Positions 1 to 12,789 of a DNA stretch of 64,000 nt are shown here, in pieces. The notes below the pieces were generated by a model that was given only the letters and a program-made list of their open reading frames with translations, ran no database searches and was not told the DNA's origin. Each line of letters begins with the position of its first letter. The stretch's first letter is position 1. The position numbers were made by a program, and so were the translations under genes. The stretch comes from Hyparrhenia diplandra (Eukaryota > Streptophyta > Magnoliopsida > Poales > Poaceae), in contig JADLZK010008980.1 in NCBI GenBank assembly GCA_015847255.1, forward strand, positions 1-64,000, in the 5' to 3' direction.

Positions 1-3000
1 GGTCGATGATGGACGCGTCATAAGCTAAGATCGACCACACGCAATTCCCCGCGTCCTAATCCAATCATTGACCACGCGCGTAGTGCACGACATTATCTAT
101 CGCCCTGTTCTGTAAATAGAGGTACATATATTTGTGTTCCTTTATGTAAAAAAAATGATCACATACATGTACGTACATACGAACTCCTTGGTTACGTACC
201 AGACGTCGGGGTACATTACATCGTTTTCGATGTGGTCATCAGGACCTCAGGTGGTGTTGCGCATCTATCACCAGTAACTTATATTCTGTAACCCACTCGC
301 GCAAGATTGTGATGTTTTTATATATGTGATAATAATGTGAAGGAACAGATGCCGATTCCATGGCTCTCTGGATCGGACCGTCGTCAGCCGTAGCAGCAGG
401 CATCCATCCAGCGTGTACGCCACCCATCGATCGAGATCATTAGACGCGTATCAGCTTATCATCGGGTCAAAGCTGCACTAAGCCGTTGACGTTTCAATTC
501 TGAGATGAGATCGATCGAGAACGATCGACGAGCTGGAGCTGGAGCTGGTTGTATCCATCAATGCCATTATCATGAGCGCGACGCGATGCATTCCATGGAT
601 CACATGCCATGTTCCATCTGCCGGGAACATTGAGTACACTCGATCGTTTCAGATAGAATCTGATGATGCGTACATCACCATCACCTAGTACCAACTGACT
701 GTGTTACCATGTACTACATCGGTTTAAACGAGCCAAATTTATTACTGAGATTTGAGAGTGATGAGAGGCCTGAAATTATGCACCAAATAAGGTTAAACAT
801 AGAGTGCTCTTTAATATACTTGGTGGGCAGAAGCTAGAAGAGGTGACTATAGATGCCGGGTTCTTTGCTTTGCAGGCACTTTGGCTTGTCTTTCTCTGAA
901 CTAAACTAAGGTCTCAAAGTTGTGTTTAGACACAGACGTGTGTGTGATGAGTCGTCAAGTCTGACTGACTTTTCATCTACCACTTGCTTAATCAGTAGCA
1001 CTAATCACCTAACACGGTGATCTTCCATTCTGTATGGATTTATTTGGAACTTTCTCTGCCAACCCTGCCGACTTTCAGATACTCTCACCTTCCAATATGC
1101 CGCCGCTACTACTACCTTTTTAGTTTCTTGAAAGTTGTGATCCAAATCATATTGGATGGATGGACGGATGGATGATCAGCACCCACGTACGACTACTATT
1201 TGATGTAGATTAATTAATTGGTACTTATTGAACCGCTTGTACAGCGACAGCAGGCGTAGCTCTGAACGCTCAACATGGCGTTCGTTCAAGGCCAGAGATT
1301 TCCAGAATCCTAATCAGGATACCACTAAATCGACGTCTGATTGGACATCGGTGTTACACACAGTGCCCGTGCATGCTGCCACAGCGGCAGCTCTGCCAGA
1401 AGCAGCCGGGCACTAGTGACCTAGCTTTGCTGGGTCTTGGGTGGTTAGGGATTCAATGTACTACAAGTGCAGAACGGCACTGCAAGGGGCTAATCGATTA
1501 ACTCCAACAGATGTTCAGTCGGAATTCTTCTTCAGACACGCAATCATTCATTCATAGCTGATTATAATAGAATTCAGTTTTAAGCTCTCCTTCATCAGAG
1601 AGTTGATTGAAACCACCAAATCTGATGATACACCTTGCGAGTGCGACATCGACATGGACAAGTGTCCAGTCTGACCAAGGCATCCAGAGAAGAGGCGACG
1701 ACGATGATCGCGCCGGAGGAGTACTTGGACGAACTGCGGTGAGCAAGCACGCCAAAACAGTGGCGTGGAATCTGATCAGCCTTTCCGGTTTCAGAAAATT
1801 CAGAGTTGAGTTTCCCCTGGCTCTGACGGCATGCAAAAGCACGGCATCTCTGATCTGATCCAATCCCTTCCTTGTCCAGATGGAGTATAAAACATGGATG
1901 GTTTGCCCCTCATTTTCGGATCATATCTATCCGGAACACAAGGAAGGCCCACACAAATATTCGCCGCCACATAGCTTCGGACAAGAACTCAAACTGAAAT
2001 GGATGCATCTCTTGGCCGAACAGAAATGGCGCGAAAAAGGTGACGCATTATTCAAGCATATCTGGATCGCCATGTCGTTGATGTTCTTAAACTAGTGCCG
2101 GTTCACGTCTCCACGAGGGAGTGGAAACCAACCTTTGGCAATGTACAGACGAAACGAAACAGTGAGTCACCGAGACAGCGATTTATTTTCTTCCCTTTAC
2201 AAAAAACCCAGACAGCGATTTATGCCCAAACACATTACGAAAAAAAAAAATGCAATGCTTTTTTTCGAAGAGTTAAAATATATTATGTTTAACTAGATCT
2301 ATAAAAAACCTAACATTTATGATATCAAACTAGTCGGAATATATTATAATGAACCTATTTGAAGACATAAGCACTGATAATATTTTTTTATAAACTTTGC
2401 TAAAATTAATTGAATTTTATTTGATTCAAATCTAGAATTCCACTTTTTTGGATGGAGAGTACATCCATGTATACTCCCTTTGTCTAGAAAAATAACATTT
2501 TCATTTTTCGAGAAGTTAAAAGGAATCTCAAGTTTGACCAAACATGTATACAAAATTACTACTAATCTGCTACAGCTATATAGAAGTTCTACCGACAAGC
2601 AAGTATGTCATTTTCAATAACCTCACTAAGACCATGACATCCAGGTGACGGACCCTACTTGTTTGAACTAACTAAAAAATTGTTATAACTCATAAATAAA
2701 AAAATCAAATTAAATTTCAATTACACCATTGAATTCTTTAAAAAAAAAAATCCTTCAAAACAAGATCTAATATGGATATATTTCGATAAAATTATAAGTG
2801 AACCCCATCGATGATAGTTGGGGTTTAGGGTTTAGGGTATAGAGTAAAAGTAAAAAATAAAAAAAAAGAATAAAAAAAGGGGAAAAGAAAGAAAAAGAAT
2901 AGAAGGGTGATAGTAATATTCTAACTCATAGATTTCTCCTTCGTACCCGCGGCAACGCGCGGGGAATCCACCTATTATCTATAATGTCTAATAAATATCA

Positions 3001-6000
3001 TCAAATGTATTGTGGAATAAATTTTCATGATGAACTTACTCAGAGATACAAATGTTTATACTAACATTTTTTCTGGACAGTGGGAGTATATCTCAGCTTC
3101 TTTACAGATTAATGAACAGTGTTCAGCTGAAATTGCGCCTCCCGGCTTTAGTTTGCTGGAGGACCATGTTATTGGTGTTGTGGCTTTCAGGTTAACTTTA
3201 GCAATATTTTTGCCGTCTGCTTCATCATACACGGTGCTAGCTAGATTGGATTCTTGAATTTGGTCCCCCGCCGTGGTGTCGCTTTGGGCATGGAGAATGA
3301 GAATCTTTGGAGATATAATACTGTTTCAAGTGGCAAAAATTATGGAAAGCGATGAGCTGCCCGGTGTTACTGTTACATTAGTTCTATCTTACTGAACAAA
3401 TGGGGACAAAAAAAGGTTGAAACACTTTCACTTTGGAGACGTACTTTTGCGTGTACGCATTGCTCCTTACCGTATGCAAAGACTAAGGTATTAACGTCAC
3501 ATGATTCTATAGTGGACGCCCTTCTGAATTTTTGGATACGGCACTGTGAGCTGAAATTGTAGAGATGAAGAATCCCAGACGGACCACCACATCTTGGCTA
3601 CCATGTTGAGTTGCGTGGTACACTCATTCTATAGATGTGTTTTCTTTCTTCGGAACCTTTCAAATCATGGAGAAATGTTCCCGGCTGATAAAAAGCCATA
3701 TTAAAGGTTCCTCATTCCACATCTTCAGTATTATCTCTGAAAAAAACATCTATATTACTAGCATGGAGTGTGAACAGTACTACCATTTCTCCATGTTCCT
3801 TGATCTTCATCTGAAATGATATGTTATTTCATCTTGACCAGATACGACCTTCCTCAGGCAGATCGTTGTGCAGATTAAATACATTTAGTAATAAAATATC
3901 ATCTGTCATCTCCATTATCCTGATGCAAAGCTGGACCTCAAATGATATCTTCATGGTGCACCTGTCTCTGCAAACGAAAAGATCCATCAGTGACTAGCTG
4001 ATGGAGCATTCCTTCACCCACTACAGGCTCAAATTCTACATTTAGTTGGCAATGCATGACTTGAAGAGATAAAGTTCATTGTGGCAGTTGCAAATTTGAG
4101 GCTGTGGACAAATAATTCCTTGAAGCGAAGCCATCAACTTTACTCGAGCGTTCCATAGTGGAGAAGGGGAAAGGTGGACAAGGAAGTGTTGGACTGGTAA
4201 CTAAAGAGTATAGCCTTCCCCGGGTATGGATGTATGAGCAAGTGTTGGAGTAGTAACTACAGAGTATGCAAGGTCAGGTCAAAAATAAAGGAAACATGAG
4301 CAAAGACAAAGATAGGTTAAGTATAACCTTTACTGTACCAAAAAAGCTAGTATATGCATATCATAGAATAGGTGTTTCACCATGTGCAAGGAAGTCATAA
4401 CATTTCTTTTTGTGATCTGTCATTTAGACATGTCAATGCGAATCATGCAAAAGCGTTGTGGACTGTTGAATATGACTGTTCAGAACGCTCGCACTTGAAA
4501 AGAAAATGTCATACAAAACCTACCCATATATGAAATAAATCATACAAAAGCTACCTGTTTTTTTTTTTTACCGTGTTTAATAACTGAGCTTAATTTTATT
4601 TTTTTTTTTTGTCCGAATGAACACATTTGTCATATGGTTTTCAGCTAAAAATGTACATGTATAGAGTGAAGGATTTCGGTTCAGATACGCTGAGCAGCAT
4701 ATCATCAGCGAAACAACATCTAGTGTTCAGATAATCAGATCGATTTGAGGAATATATCTCTTTTTGGGTTTGCATTATTGCACTTTTGTGCGGGTCATGC
4801 CACTAAAACTGGTTATCAGCACAGACGACGTTATCCCTTGTTATACAGGTTCCTTCCGTGGTTCACCGAATTATTCAGAGGTCAGCCCCTATAGGCGAAT
4901 AGGTCATATCATGCAGTGGCGAAACAGGATCCGGAGACAAACAAGCATCCACGGATCGCCCTGCAATTGTGCCTGTCTGCTGCATAATTGAGAAAGAAAT
5001 GATGGACGATGGCTCGCGTAGTGGAAACTCCTGTAGCCCCATGCTATGCTTTGCGTCAGCGCAAGGCAACGGTTCCCTGTTCATCTGGGCCTAACCAACA
5101 CCAAGCTGCATCCACAGGCAGAGAGATCTGCAGCTCTTTTCTCTGCAGCAACAGGATCCGGACACTGTGCCGTTATGCGTCACGGTTGCCATCATTATTC
5201 ATCTTCATCATTCTTCATCTTCAGCAACAGAAATAAGACGAACACTACTACCATAAACTGACTGGTCATTTTCGAGATATAAGCATTGCAGTGGAACTTG
5301 TCCTTCTGAAATCAAAGTTGAACAGGCTCTGCATCACGAGAACATGCAACTCAACATGTATGTATCACTTGAACTTTTGCACTATTGATTGAGAACGTGC
5401 ATCCAGCACTAACAATGCTCCTGTTCCTGCTACATTTTCATTTTGAGATGAATTATCAAGTAAGGCTGTCCACTGCCCTTGCCTTTGGAAAGACCGTTGA
5501 ATAGCTGATGGACTGTTGTTTGAAAAAAAAATGAACTGTTATGCTTCCTTCCATTGTTCTTTCTGCGTGACAATGTGTGTCGTTGTTCTAGAAGCACCGG
5601 TATGTCCTCCTGCATGGAGATCGATTGCACTGGAGTCGCGGAAAGAGCTGGGCCCAGCTCGCTTCCTCGGCATCTCTGGTTCAGGTAGGTCCCGGCGGCT
5701 GCTAGTCGATCTGCTACTGACCTCCACTCCACTCCGAGCTCCCGCATCCAGAATTCTACAGCTCTGAACCGCACGCACTACACCGCCGCTGCGTCCTCCG
5801 CCACACCAACGGCAGACGCCATGAAACGCACCACGGGGCCACAGACCACAGAGACAGCATGCACAGGCACAGCGAGGGGACGTTCTTGGACCGGAACGCC
5901 CCCTCCGGGGACGAGGACGCGCAGGCATGGATTGGACATGAATGCAGACGTGCCATCGCTTGGGAAATGGAAACTAGAGGCGCGGATCAACGTCGTACCA

Positions 6001-7059
6001 CGAACGCACTTGGCCGTCGATCGGCACCGTGTGGTGCTGAAGCACCGGTGGCCGGTGCGCGGGTGGGCGCTGCCGGCACTGTGCCACAACGGCAGCAGAC
6101 GACGCACATAATAGCCTGTGGAAGCTCATGTTGACTTATGTTGTTAGAAACTAGCGAGATGGTGTCAGCTGGAATCAAGAAGATGGAGGAAGGAATGAAT
6201 GAATCGGAGATGGCCAGATGGGGCTTTGGGAATCTCTCGTCTCTCTGTCTTTCCAATGGCGGGACCGGCCTCAACTGATCATTGATCCCACTACCACTAG
6301 CGCCTGAATTATTGCCCGAAAGCTAAGGTGCAGACTGCATGCAGACCCAACATCTTCTTCTTCACTTCATCTCCCTCCCTTGATCGAGTTGTGCGTGTTG
6401 TTCACTGTGAATAGAATCTGAAAGCAAGGTCCAGGGTTCGAGGGCTGCTGATGCACTGTCGCGTGGTCCGTGCTGCAGCAACATGCATGGAGATCGATGA
6501 TAATGGCGTATGTATTGCCGTTGACTCGCGATGAAAAGGACGGGTTAGTGATCTAGTGGATATTATAATGCCGGAAGGCCTAATGGTGATGGGAGTTGAC
6601 TGGTGATCGATCCTGTTAGTTCTCCTGCATGCGCTGATGAGAGGAACTTTGTAGAGCGTTGGTTGGGGGCGTATGTTTGAATGATAGAGAGGGGCGAGCA
6701 GAATAAAGTTTATTCAATAAAGGGGGAGGACTCACTCTCACATGACCTGTGTAGGTTCTGTCCAAATCAGGGGGAAAGCATGTACAGAAACAGCGCGTCC
6801 ATCTCATTGGGTTCTTGGTCCCGTTTGGATGTTATAGCATTAAGAAACTGTGGTTTTAGATTAGCTTGGAATAGATGTGCAGAACTTGTAGAAGTGAGTC
6901 TTCAAAACTCTAAAAACATTGTAGTCTTAGAAGTAATATGGTTTTTAATTCCAATAAATCCGTGTAAAATTTGTTGTATCTAAACAGTACGTGGCACTTC
7001 AAAACCGAAATGTTTTACAAAATTATTGTATTATTCTTCTAAAATTCCTAAGATATTGT
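1..7059. other. Left-end intergenic DNA without a supportable gene
   Basis: No open frame here shows a recognisable domain, a family motif or a consistent exon chain. The longest frames (about 1.55-1.86 kb and 5.4-6.3 kb) overlap on both strands in GC-rich DNA and read as low-complexity Arg/Pro/Ser/Cys strings, as expected of chance frames. The stretch holds A/T-rich DNA at 2.2-2.9 kb, a half MITE near 2.47 kb starting with the Stowaway-like motif tactcccttt, and a short telomere-like tract, listed separately. Diverged or non-coding genes could be missed. Confidence 0.5.
2819..2838 (+). repeat. Short interstitial telomere-like tract
   Basis: The sequence contains about two and a half copies of the plant telomere unit TTTAGGG, in an A/T-rich context. 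It is far too short to be a telomere. Such interstitial telobox-like tracts occur in plant promoters and intergenic DNA. No gene start was found next to it. Confidence 0.6.
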
Positions 7060-7399
7060 GGCGGTGACCCGCGCTATCGGTGCGTGCCTCCCGTCGTCGT
7101 GGGTGAGTCCGAACGGCTCTACGACGTGTGGTGGTGAAAGACCCGGCGACCGGCGACCTTGTCCAGACAACAAGTTCGATGGAGCCATTGTCGTAGGTTT
7201 TTGTGCGAAAGCTAATCAGGGCCAGTGACGGTCATTGAAGAACCTCGTGTATTGTTCTGCATAGTTGACCGCGCCCAACTCCTTAGCACAAGACTCGGGC
7301 GAAAGCCTTGCCAAGCTCTATGGCGTCTGCTTGGCTAACAATGGTTACGTAATCGCGTCATCCCCTCCCGGAGGCATCATTGAAGAGTTTGTGTTCTAG
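7060..7399. repeat. Degenerate retroelement-like DNA (uncertain)
   Basis: A GC-richer island with phrases such as ggcgaccttgtccag and ggcgtctgcttggc, resembling non-coding parts of grass LINE-type or other dispersed repeats. It has no open frame, terminal repeat or poly-A tail that would fix its class. It runs straight into the duplicated segment at 7400. Confidence 0.25.
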
Positions 7400-7670
7400 C
7401 GTTGTAATCTTCTTTCTTTGTGTTTCGTGATTAAGTGTGTATTGATTTTAGTCTGGTTTTCCATAATTAACTGAACGACTACGGTTTCTTGCATCGTTCC
7501 TTAAAAACAAGATCGTTGATAGTATCAATGTATTAGTGTTGTAATCTTCTTTCTTTCTGTTTTGTGTTTTGTGAGCAAGTGTTTTAGTCTGGTTTTCCAT
7601 GTTTAACCGTACGACTAGGGTTTCTTGCATCCTTCCTTAAAAACAAGGCCATCGATTATATCAATGTATC
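7400..7670 (+). repeat. Tandem direct duplication, two units of about 134 bp
   Basis: Unit 1 (7400-7533) and unit 2 (7537-7670) share the same order of blocks: gttgtaatcttctttcttt, then ttttagtctggttttcca, then ttcttgcatc, then ccttaaaaacaag, then atcaatgtat. They differ by scattered substitutions and small indels, so the duplication is not very recent. No coding content. Confidence 0.8.
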
Positions 7671-9194
7671 AAGGTGAGCTCTCTCCCCAACCCCACCCAC
7701 TAGCTCGTGTCAAAAAAAATATATTGTGTATCAAAACATGGCCTTTTTCTTTGTTGGTACTAAACTACTACAAGAAAGTGCACTACTATTCCACATGCAG
7801 CGTAGGCGATCGATTCATATCCACATGTTCTGAAAATGGAGCTGGACAAAAGGGCTGAGCACCTCGATTGGCCCAAAGATTTCAGCCCAACTATTGCCAC
7901 ACAAGGCCTAGTAATGCTGTTCCAACTTGCAAGGCCGGAGTTCAAACACGGGCCTCGCGATTCAGTAGAGGACCTTTTCCTGGAAAATAAAATAAAAAGG
8001 AAATCTAAGAAAAATATAGCCTCTGTTTAATAATCTGGTAAAAATAATAATAATTAAGTGATCCAAACATGATATAATTTGTAGTAATAGATCACAGCAA
8101 TCTAATCGGTGGATTATAATTAACTATAATTTACTTCCAACTTACTAAGAGAAAATAGTTTACAGACAACAATATTCCAACAACACGTCCCTAAAAAAAC
8201 CAACAACACTTATAATACAAGGTTTCAAACAAACCAAATTATTTCAATCCATAATATAGATTATTATCATCCAAACTCAGAATCCAAATTATAGTAAATA
8301 ACCCAGAGTGAGCCTAGTTTTAGAAATCCTAGATACTTGAGAGGAGTTCATGGAGTCCTCGCGTACCCCAATAATCCTTTCTATATGAGAGAGAAGCACT
8401 TAAGCTCTAAACATAGAAATAGGATTTTGTTTAATTACGTCCATGCGTTCTAAATTATAAGATGTTATATTTAGAAAAGCCTCCGCAATGTAACAAACCC
8501 TGCACACAATGTACTTCACTTAATTATGCCCACCTAGTCGGGTAAGTCTTGTAGAGTACATTGTGTACTCAGGGTTTATTCTACCTTTTTATTGCAGATG
8601 TTCATCCTGAGATGTACCTTCAACGGAAGTGTGTACCCACATGTTGCTTCTACTTTTGCTTGGATCCTCCCTAGTGCACAATGAGGACTTCGACCTCTAT
8701 CTAGTTAAATTTGTGGCGTCAGTTTAAGCTTTCAATAACGTAAAAAAGGAGCTTCTGGTATTGTAATGTATTTAGGATCATGTATTGTATGTGAACTAAA
8801 GTTTTATGAACTTTGCTACTCATTTATGGATCATGTATTGGATGGTATTTCGAGTTCGCATGTATGGTGGGCTCGACATAACACTAGCTTCACCGATATA
8901 AATTAATATTGCTTACTTAGTGCTTGATGGTGAGCGAGTAAGTATTTGATTAGTTTAAATTGGCGGTTCTGTTACAACATAAGAACATGATGTCCTCAAT
9001 ATAGTTGTAATCGACCCACACTCTATACTTGGGCAGAGGCCATGTGCCCCCCCTCCTCTAACATCACAACAATTTTTTTTTTTTGATGATTTCGGACAAT
9101 AAAATCACACAAATTCGCATTTTTATCTTTTGTGTGCGCTCTTTATAAATAATTTCTAGCTCCGCTATCGATAGACACCTTCGTAGAAAAGACA
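7671..9194. other. Intergenic DNA with an inverted repeat
   Basis: No gene is supported. The DNA is A/T-rich and repeat-like. Between 8486 and 8582 two arms of about 28 bases face each other: one reads aaaccctgcacacaatgtac and the other gtacattgtgtactcagggt, separated by about 40 bases, so a hairpin could form. The surrounding sequence looks like an old transposon remnant, but no ends can be fixed. Confidence 0.5.
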
Positions 9195-9570
9195 AAAAGA
9201 ACACACCTGTAGTTGCAATTGTCGTAATCGCGGTGTTGCTCATTGTGGTGGCCTTTCTTGTTATCAGAGGAAAAAGGAAAGGAGCTAATAAGCGCTATAT
9301 CCCCTCTCTCTCTCTCCTTTTCCTTCCCGTCTTTCTTCTTGTTCTATGTGACGAGTATCCCCTTCCAATCTCTGATATAGGATTGGCACGCGTGTAATAG
9401 TGGCACAGTTTGCAATTGGGCCAACAAGTAGTAGTAAGGGTATTTTATGACGAAGAAAGTGACACATTCACAGTGTTCGATTTCTCCATCCTGGTGGCCG
9501 CAACAAGAAATTTTTCAAAGCAAATCGACTATGGTGGCTTGTGGCTCATCCTCAAGGTGAATTACTACCA
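9195..9570 (+). pseudogene. Receptor-like kinase fragment (cysteine-rich RLK type)
   Basis: Two in-frame pieces resemble the membrane-proximal part of a plant receptor-like kinase. At 9201-9300 the frame reads a hydrophobic segment (VVAIVVIAVLLIVVAFLVI) followed by the basic stop-transfer stretch RGKRKGANKR. At about 9446-9520 it reads DEESDTFTVFDF and LVAATRNFSK, matching the juxtamembrane sequence that precedes the kinase glycine loop in DUF26/cysteine-rich RLKs. A degenerate GG-containing remnant follows (DYGGLWLILK), then stops. The ectodomain and the kinase core are missing. It is a broken fragment, probably left by duplication or carried in a transposon. The family (DUF26 versus another RLK class) is an inference from the juxtamembrane motif. 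Confidence 0.6.
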
Positions 9571-10104
9571 CTATGCGGGCAAATGCGTGGCCGCCAACAA
9601 CATTGAGATGTAGTAGCGTTGGGTCGGCAGGATGGAGCAACAACTGGCATTATCCAATGGCAGTGGGGCATATGCACCTCCACCTCCATATGCCAAAGTT
9701 ATTCCTCATGAACAGTTAACTGGGAAGTTCATCAAATGAATAGCTCAGGATGAGGTTATCCTAGTTGGTCCCGAAGCATCTACACAATTTCAAAGAGGCA
9801 ACAATAGACCAACAAGCATACGAGGAAACAGGATGAACACATTTTGAGGAAATAGTTTATGGTGTATCTAATGAAAAATTCATTTTGATCCAAAAGCATC
9901 TCTTTTTTTTCTTTATTTAAGATAAAAATTCTTATATTATTTCTACTCAATTTAGCGAAGTCAATTGTGAGTGCCATTGACCTCCCGGTTAGGTCTATTC
10001 CCTCCCAGCCCACCCGCCCACAGGCACTCCTAATGCTTAGATCCTGCAATATATTACGGGTGGTTGGAGTGTTATCATTAATGTTGGGGTGGGTTGAGTG
10101 GAAT

Positions 10105-10318
10105 TTAAACTAAATTTTTGCCCCAATTCACTCCAATACACGTGGATTAAGGTGGAGCTGATAATATATCAAACAGTGCCAACAAGTGATCACATTAACA
10201 ACGGTATAAACTTCAAACTAAACTTTACCCTAATCCACTCCAATACATGTGGATTGAGATCAAACCGATAATATTCAAACAAGGCCTACAAGTGATCACA
10301 TTAACAACGGTATAAACT
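10105..10318 (+). repeat. Tandem direct duplication, two units of about 107 bp
   Basis: Two adjacent units share cactccaatacacgtggatt (unit 2 has one change) and end with the identical block acaagtgatcacattaacaa followed by cggtataaact. This lies 0.4 kb beyond the 3' end of the IQD gene and could reach its 3' untranslated region. No coding content. Confidence 0.8.
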
Positions 10319-10738
10319 CCTGCTTTCTTCACAGTTAAAAAGTGCTCCACCAGGGTTTGCAAGCAAACCTTATTACAATTGGTGTAGGTGTATACGTTTA
10401 TACTAGTACTAGTACCTAATACTACAAACGATCCCAAGTAGGCTACAAAAACGTACAGTTTCCAAACGCGACTGTATATAGTATGAACAGGTGTACTGCA
10501 CACGAACTGATGGCAAGCATTTCATTTTGTTGAAGCTCCCGACGAAGAATAATCCAGGAGCATTCGAAGAACAGAAGGTAGCAGCATCCATCCATGGCGT
10601 ACGCTTGGTCGCCAGGGACAAAGAACTCCTCAGTACAGGCCACGGCGCACCTGGAGCAGCAAGATGAGACAAGGACTCTGTCACGATCATGTCACAGCAA
10701 GCCAGTGCAATCCTGTCGCGCGCATTTATTTTATTTTA

Positions 10739-12169
10739 TTATTTTCTCACACTGACACTGTCACTCACCTCGAAGCCGACGAGCGACCGCGTCCGGCTGT
10801 AGACAGTGGCGGCGGTGAGCACGGAGCTAGTGGAACCGCACTCGCTGTCCTTGAGCGAGGCGGTGGAGACGTCGAGCCTGGCGCCCGACGACCACGGGGA
10901 CGAGTAGTGTCCGGCCCCGCGCGGCGCGGCGCCGGCCAGCGACGACGAGCGCTGCATCTTAGCGGTCCTGGGCGGCGTCCCTTCCTTCGGCTGGGCAGCC
11001 GCTCCAGCGCGTCGGTACGCTGGCGGGGCGCGCTCTGGGACCGCGCCTTGGCGCGGGACGACTCCGTGTTGGCCATGTAGCCCGGGCACGCCTCCGACGC
11101 CTGATGCCGCGGGCTGCTCTGCGCCGTGTTGGCCACCGAGAAGTCGTCGAAGTGGCCGCTGTACGCCCGCGGGCTCATGAGCTCCGTCACCGCCGACCGC
11201 GCCGGGGAGGACCGGCCGCCGGCGTGGTGGTGGTCCGCGAAGGTGTGCCTGTCTTTTTCTTTTCCCGCGCTCCGCCGCACGGGCTCGCCGACATCCACCT
11301 CCACGATCTTGGCGTTCTCCTCGCACGACCTGTCCATCTCCTGCTCCGTTCGTCGTTGACATCAGGACACGCACAGGAGCGGATCAGACGAACAGACGAT
11401 TGATCAATGCAGCTGCGTGGTCGTCGCTTACATAGGATCGGCGGTGCCTCGGGTGCTGCGGCGACTGCCGTGGTCTGGGCGGCGTCGGTGGTGGTGGTGG
11501 TTGTCATGGTGCTGCAGAGCGAGCACGCGCTGTGCCCGCAGGTGGGACTGCGCGGCGAGGAGCGCCTGCATGCATCGGAGCGTGGCGTTGGCCTGCTTCC
11601 TCACCAGCTGCCCCCGCACCAGAGCTTGCAGCTTCACGATGCCCCTCAGCGCGCACAGAGCCGTCCGCGCCTGTCACAGTGCCACCAGTCGGTCGTGTCA
11701 CATACTCGCATTATCCAAAAAATCTACAAGGAAAGCATGCATTATAGGAGTACCAGATATCCTCTGAAGGTGGCCTGGATCCTGACGGCGGCGTCCTCAA
11801 CGACGCACGGCGACAGCGCCATGCGCGGCGCGCCGCGGGACGACAGGCGCGCCACGGCAGCGGCGGCGTGCGCGGCTGCCACCGCGGCATCGGCCGCTGC
11901 CGCGGTCGCCACGGCCACCGCCACGGCGTGCTTCTTCTGGTCGAACTCGACGCCCGGCGCCGGGAAACCAACAGGTGAGCCCTGGTCCTGGTCCGGCATC
12001 CCTCTGCGCACCGCCGCCGTGTCGGTCGTCCCTCCCTGCGCCGCTGAGGCGCGCCTGAAGCTCCACCGCTTGTCCTGGTGGGCGCCGGCGCCGGAGGATC
12101 CACGGCCTGCGGCGGCCTGTCCTTCTTGCCGGACAGGAAGCTCCGGAGCCAGCGCCCCGCCTTCCCCAT
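10739..12169 (-). CDS. IQD family calmodulin-binding protein (three exons, frame broken in each)
   Basis: IQ67-domain proteins bind calmodulin and act as scaffolds on microtubules, plasma membrane or in the nucleus. I read three exons: 12169-11754, 11670-11432 and 11340-10739, all with GT-AG borders. The start [16 protein letters not shown] is the classic IQD N-terminus. Exon 1 ends in the IQ motif [13 protein letters not shown], split by the conserved intron; exon 2 continues [30 protein letters not shown] and MQALLAAQ. Exon 3 has the conserved [16 protein letters not shown] and, near the end, [13 protein letters not shown] and TRSLVGFE. Each exon needs one extra base to stay in frame: near 12100-12120, in the ACC/CAC repeat near 11485-11515, and in the CCC run at 10979-10981. 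Their lengths (416, 239, 602) then become exact multiples of three, giving about 419 residues. A stop after SVSVRK is used here, but GAG|gtgagt could be a donor for one more exon. Family assignment is firm; whether the gene is intact is open. Confidence 0.88.
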
Positions 12170-12545
12170 GCTCGCTCGCTGTCTGTCGCTGCTCACCGCA
12201 ACTGCAAGCAACGCACGTAGCTAGTACGATGGCATCAGACTTACTTGGGGGACGCCGTGTACATACTCTTGCATTGCATTTGCGATTGGCATGGCATCAT
12301 CGTGGAAACGTATAGTACGGCGTGATGGATCGACGGTGAGCACCCACCTGACTTACCTGCCTGAGAATGGGAACGCCGGATGCGACGAAGGTGGACCGGC
12401 TCAACGCTCCGGTCAGCCGCGGAGGGCTGCTGCTGCCGGCCACGTGAAGCGGGTAGCCGCGAACATGGGCTTCCGTGAGCAGGTGCAGTGCAGCAGCAGC
12501 TCAGCTCGCGCGCTTTCGGCTGTCAGAATCTTTTTTTTAATAGTA

Positions 12546-12785
12546 CTCTCCGTTTCATTAATCTTTTGCGATTCTTTTTGATCATATAAAGCGTGTTTTG
12601 ATCGCCGTCTTATTTAACTTTTTTATGTAAATTATAAAACAAATAAAACGTCATTACAATATCTTTAATGATGTAATAAGTCATAACAAAAGTGATAATA
12701 TTTATTAAAAAAAGTTGAATAAGACGAGAGGTCAAACACAGTTTATATGAGTCAAAGAATTGCAAGTATTGTGGAACGGAGGGAG
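12546..12785. mobile_element. Stowaway-type MITE
   Basis: A 240-bp A/T-rich element bounded by TA on both sides. The left end reads ctctccgtttcattaatctt and the right end gtggaacggagggag, the inverted Stowaway terminus of grasses. Subterminal inverted repeats continue (attctttttgatcatataaa against tttatatgagtcaaagaat). It has no coding capacity and would need a Tc1/mariner transposase. It sits about 380 bp upstream of the IQD start codon. Confidence 0.88.
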
Positions 12786-12789
12786 TACC

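Noticed and set aside
2935..2975. Helitron-like 3' hairpin (cccgcggcaacgcgcgggg)
   Set aside because: The hairpin looks right but it is followed by ccacctattatc without CTRR then T, and no 5' TC end was found upstream.
5430..6274. Several overlapping 90-130-residue frames on both strands
   Set aside because: All are Arg/Ser/Cys/Pro-rich, mutually overlapping and without recognisable domains; best explained by local GC content.
11432..11670. Alternative IQD exon 2 donor (CGC|gtgctc) that would avoid a frameshift
   Set aside because: The donor is weak and would remove the conserved segment ending RHRRSY before EMDRS; the gtaagc donor with one missing base fits better, though I cannot exclude it.
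11407..12315. 302-residue plus-strand open frame
   Set aside because: It is the antisense shadow of the IQD exons, whose minus-strand motifs are unmistakable.
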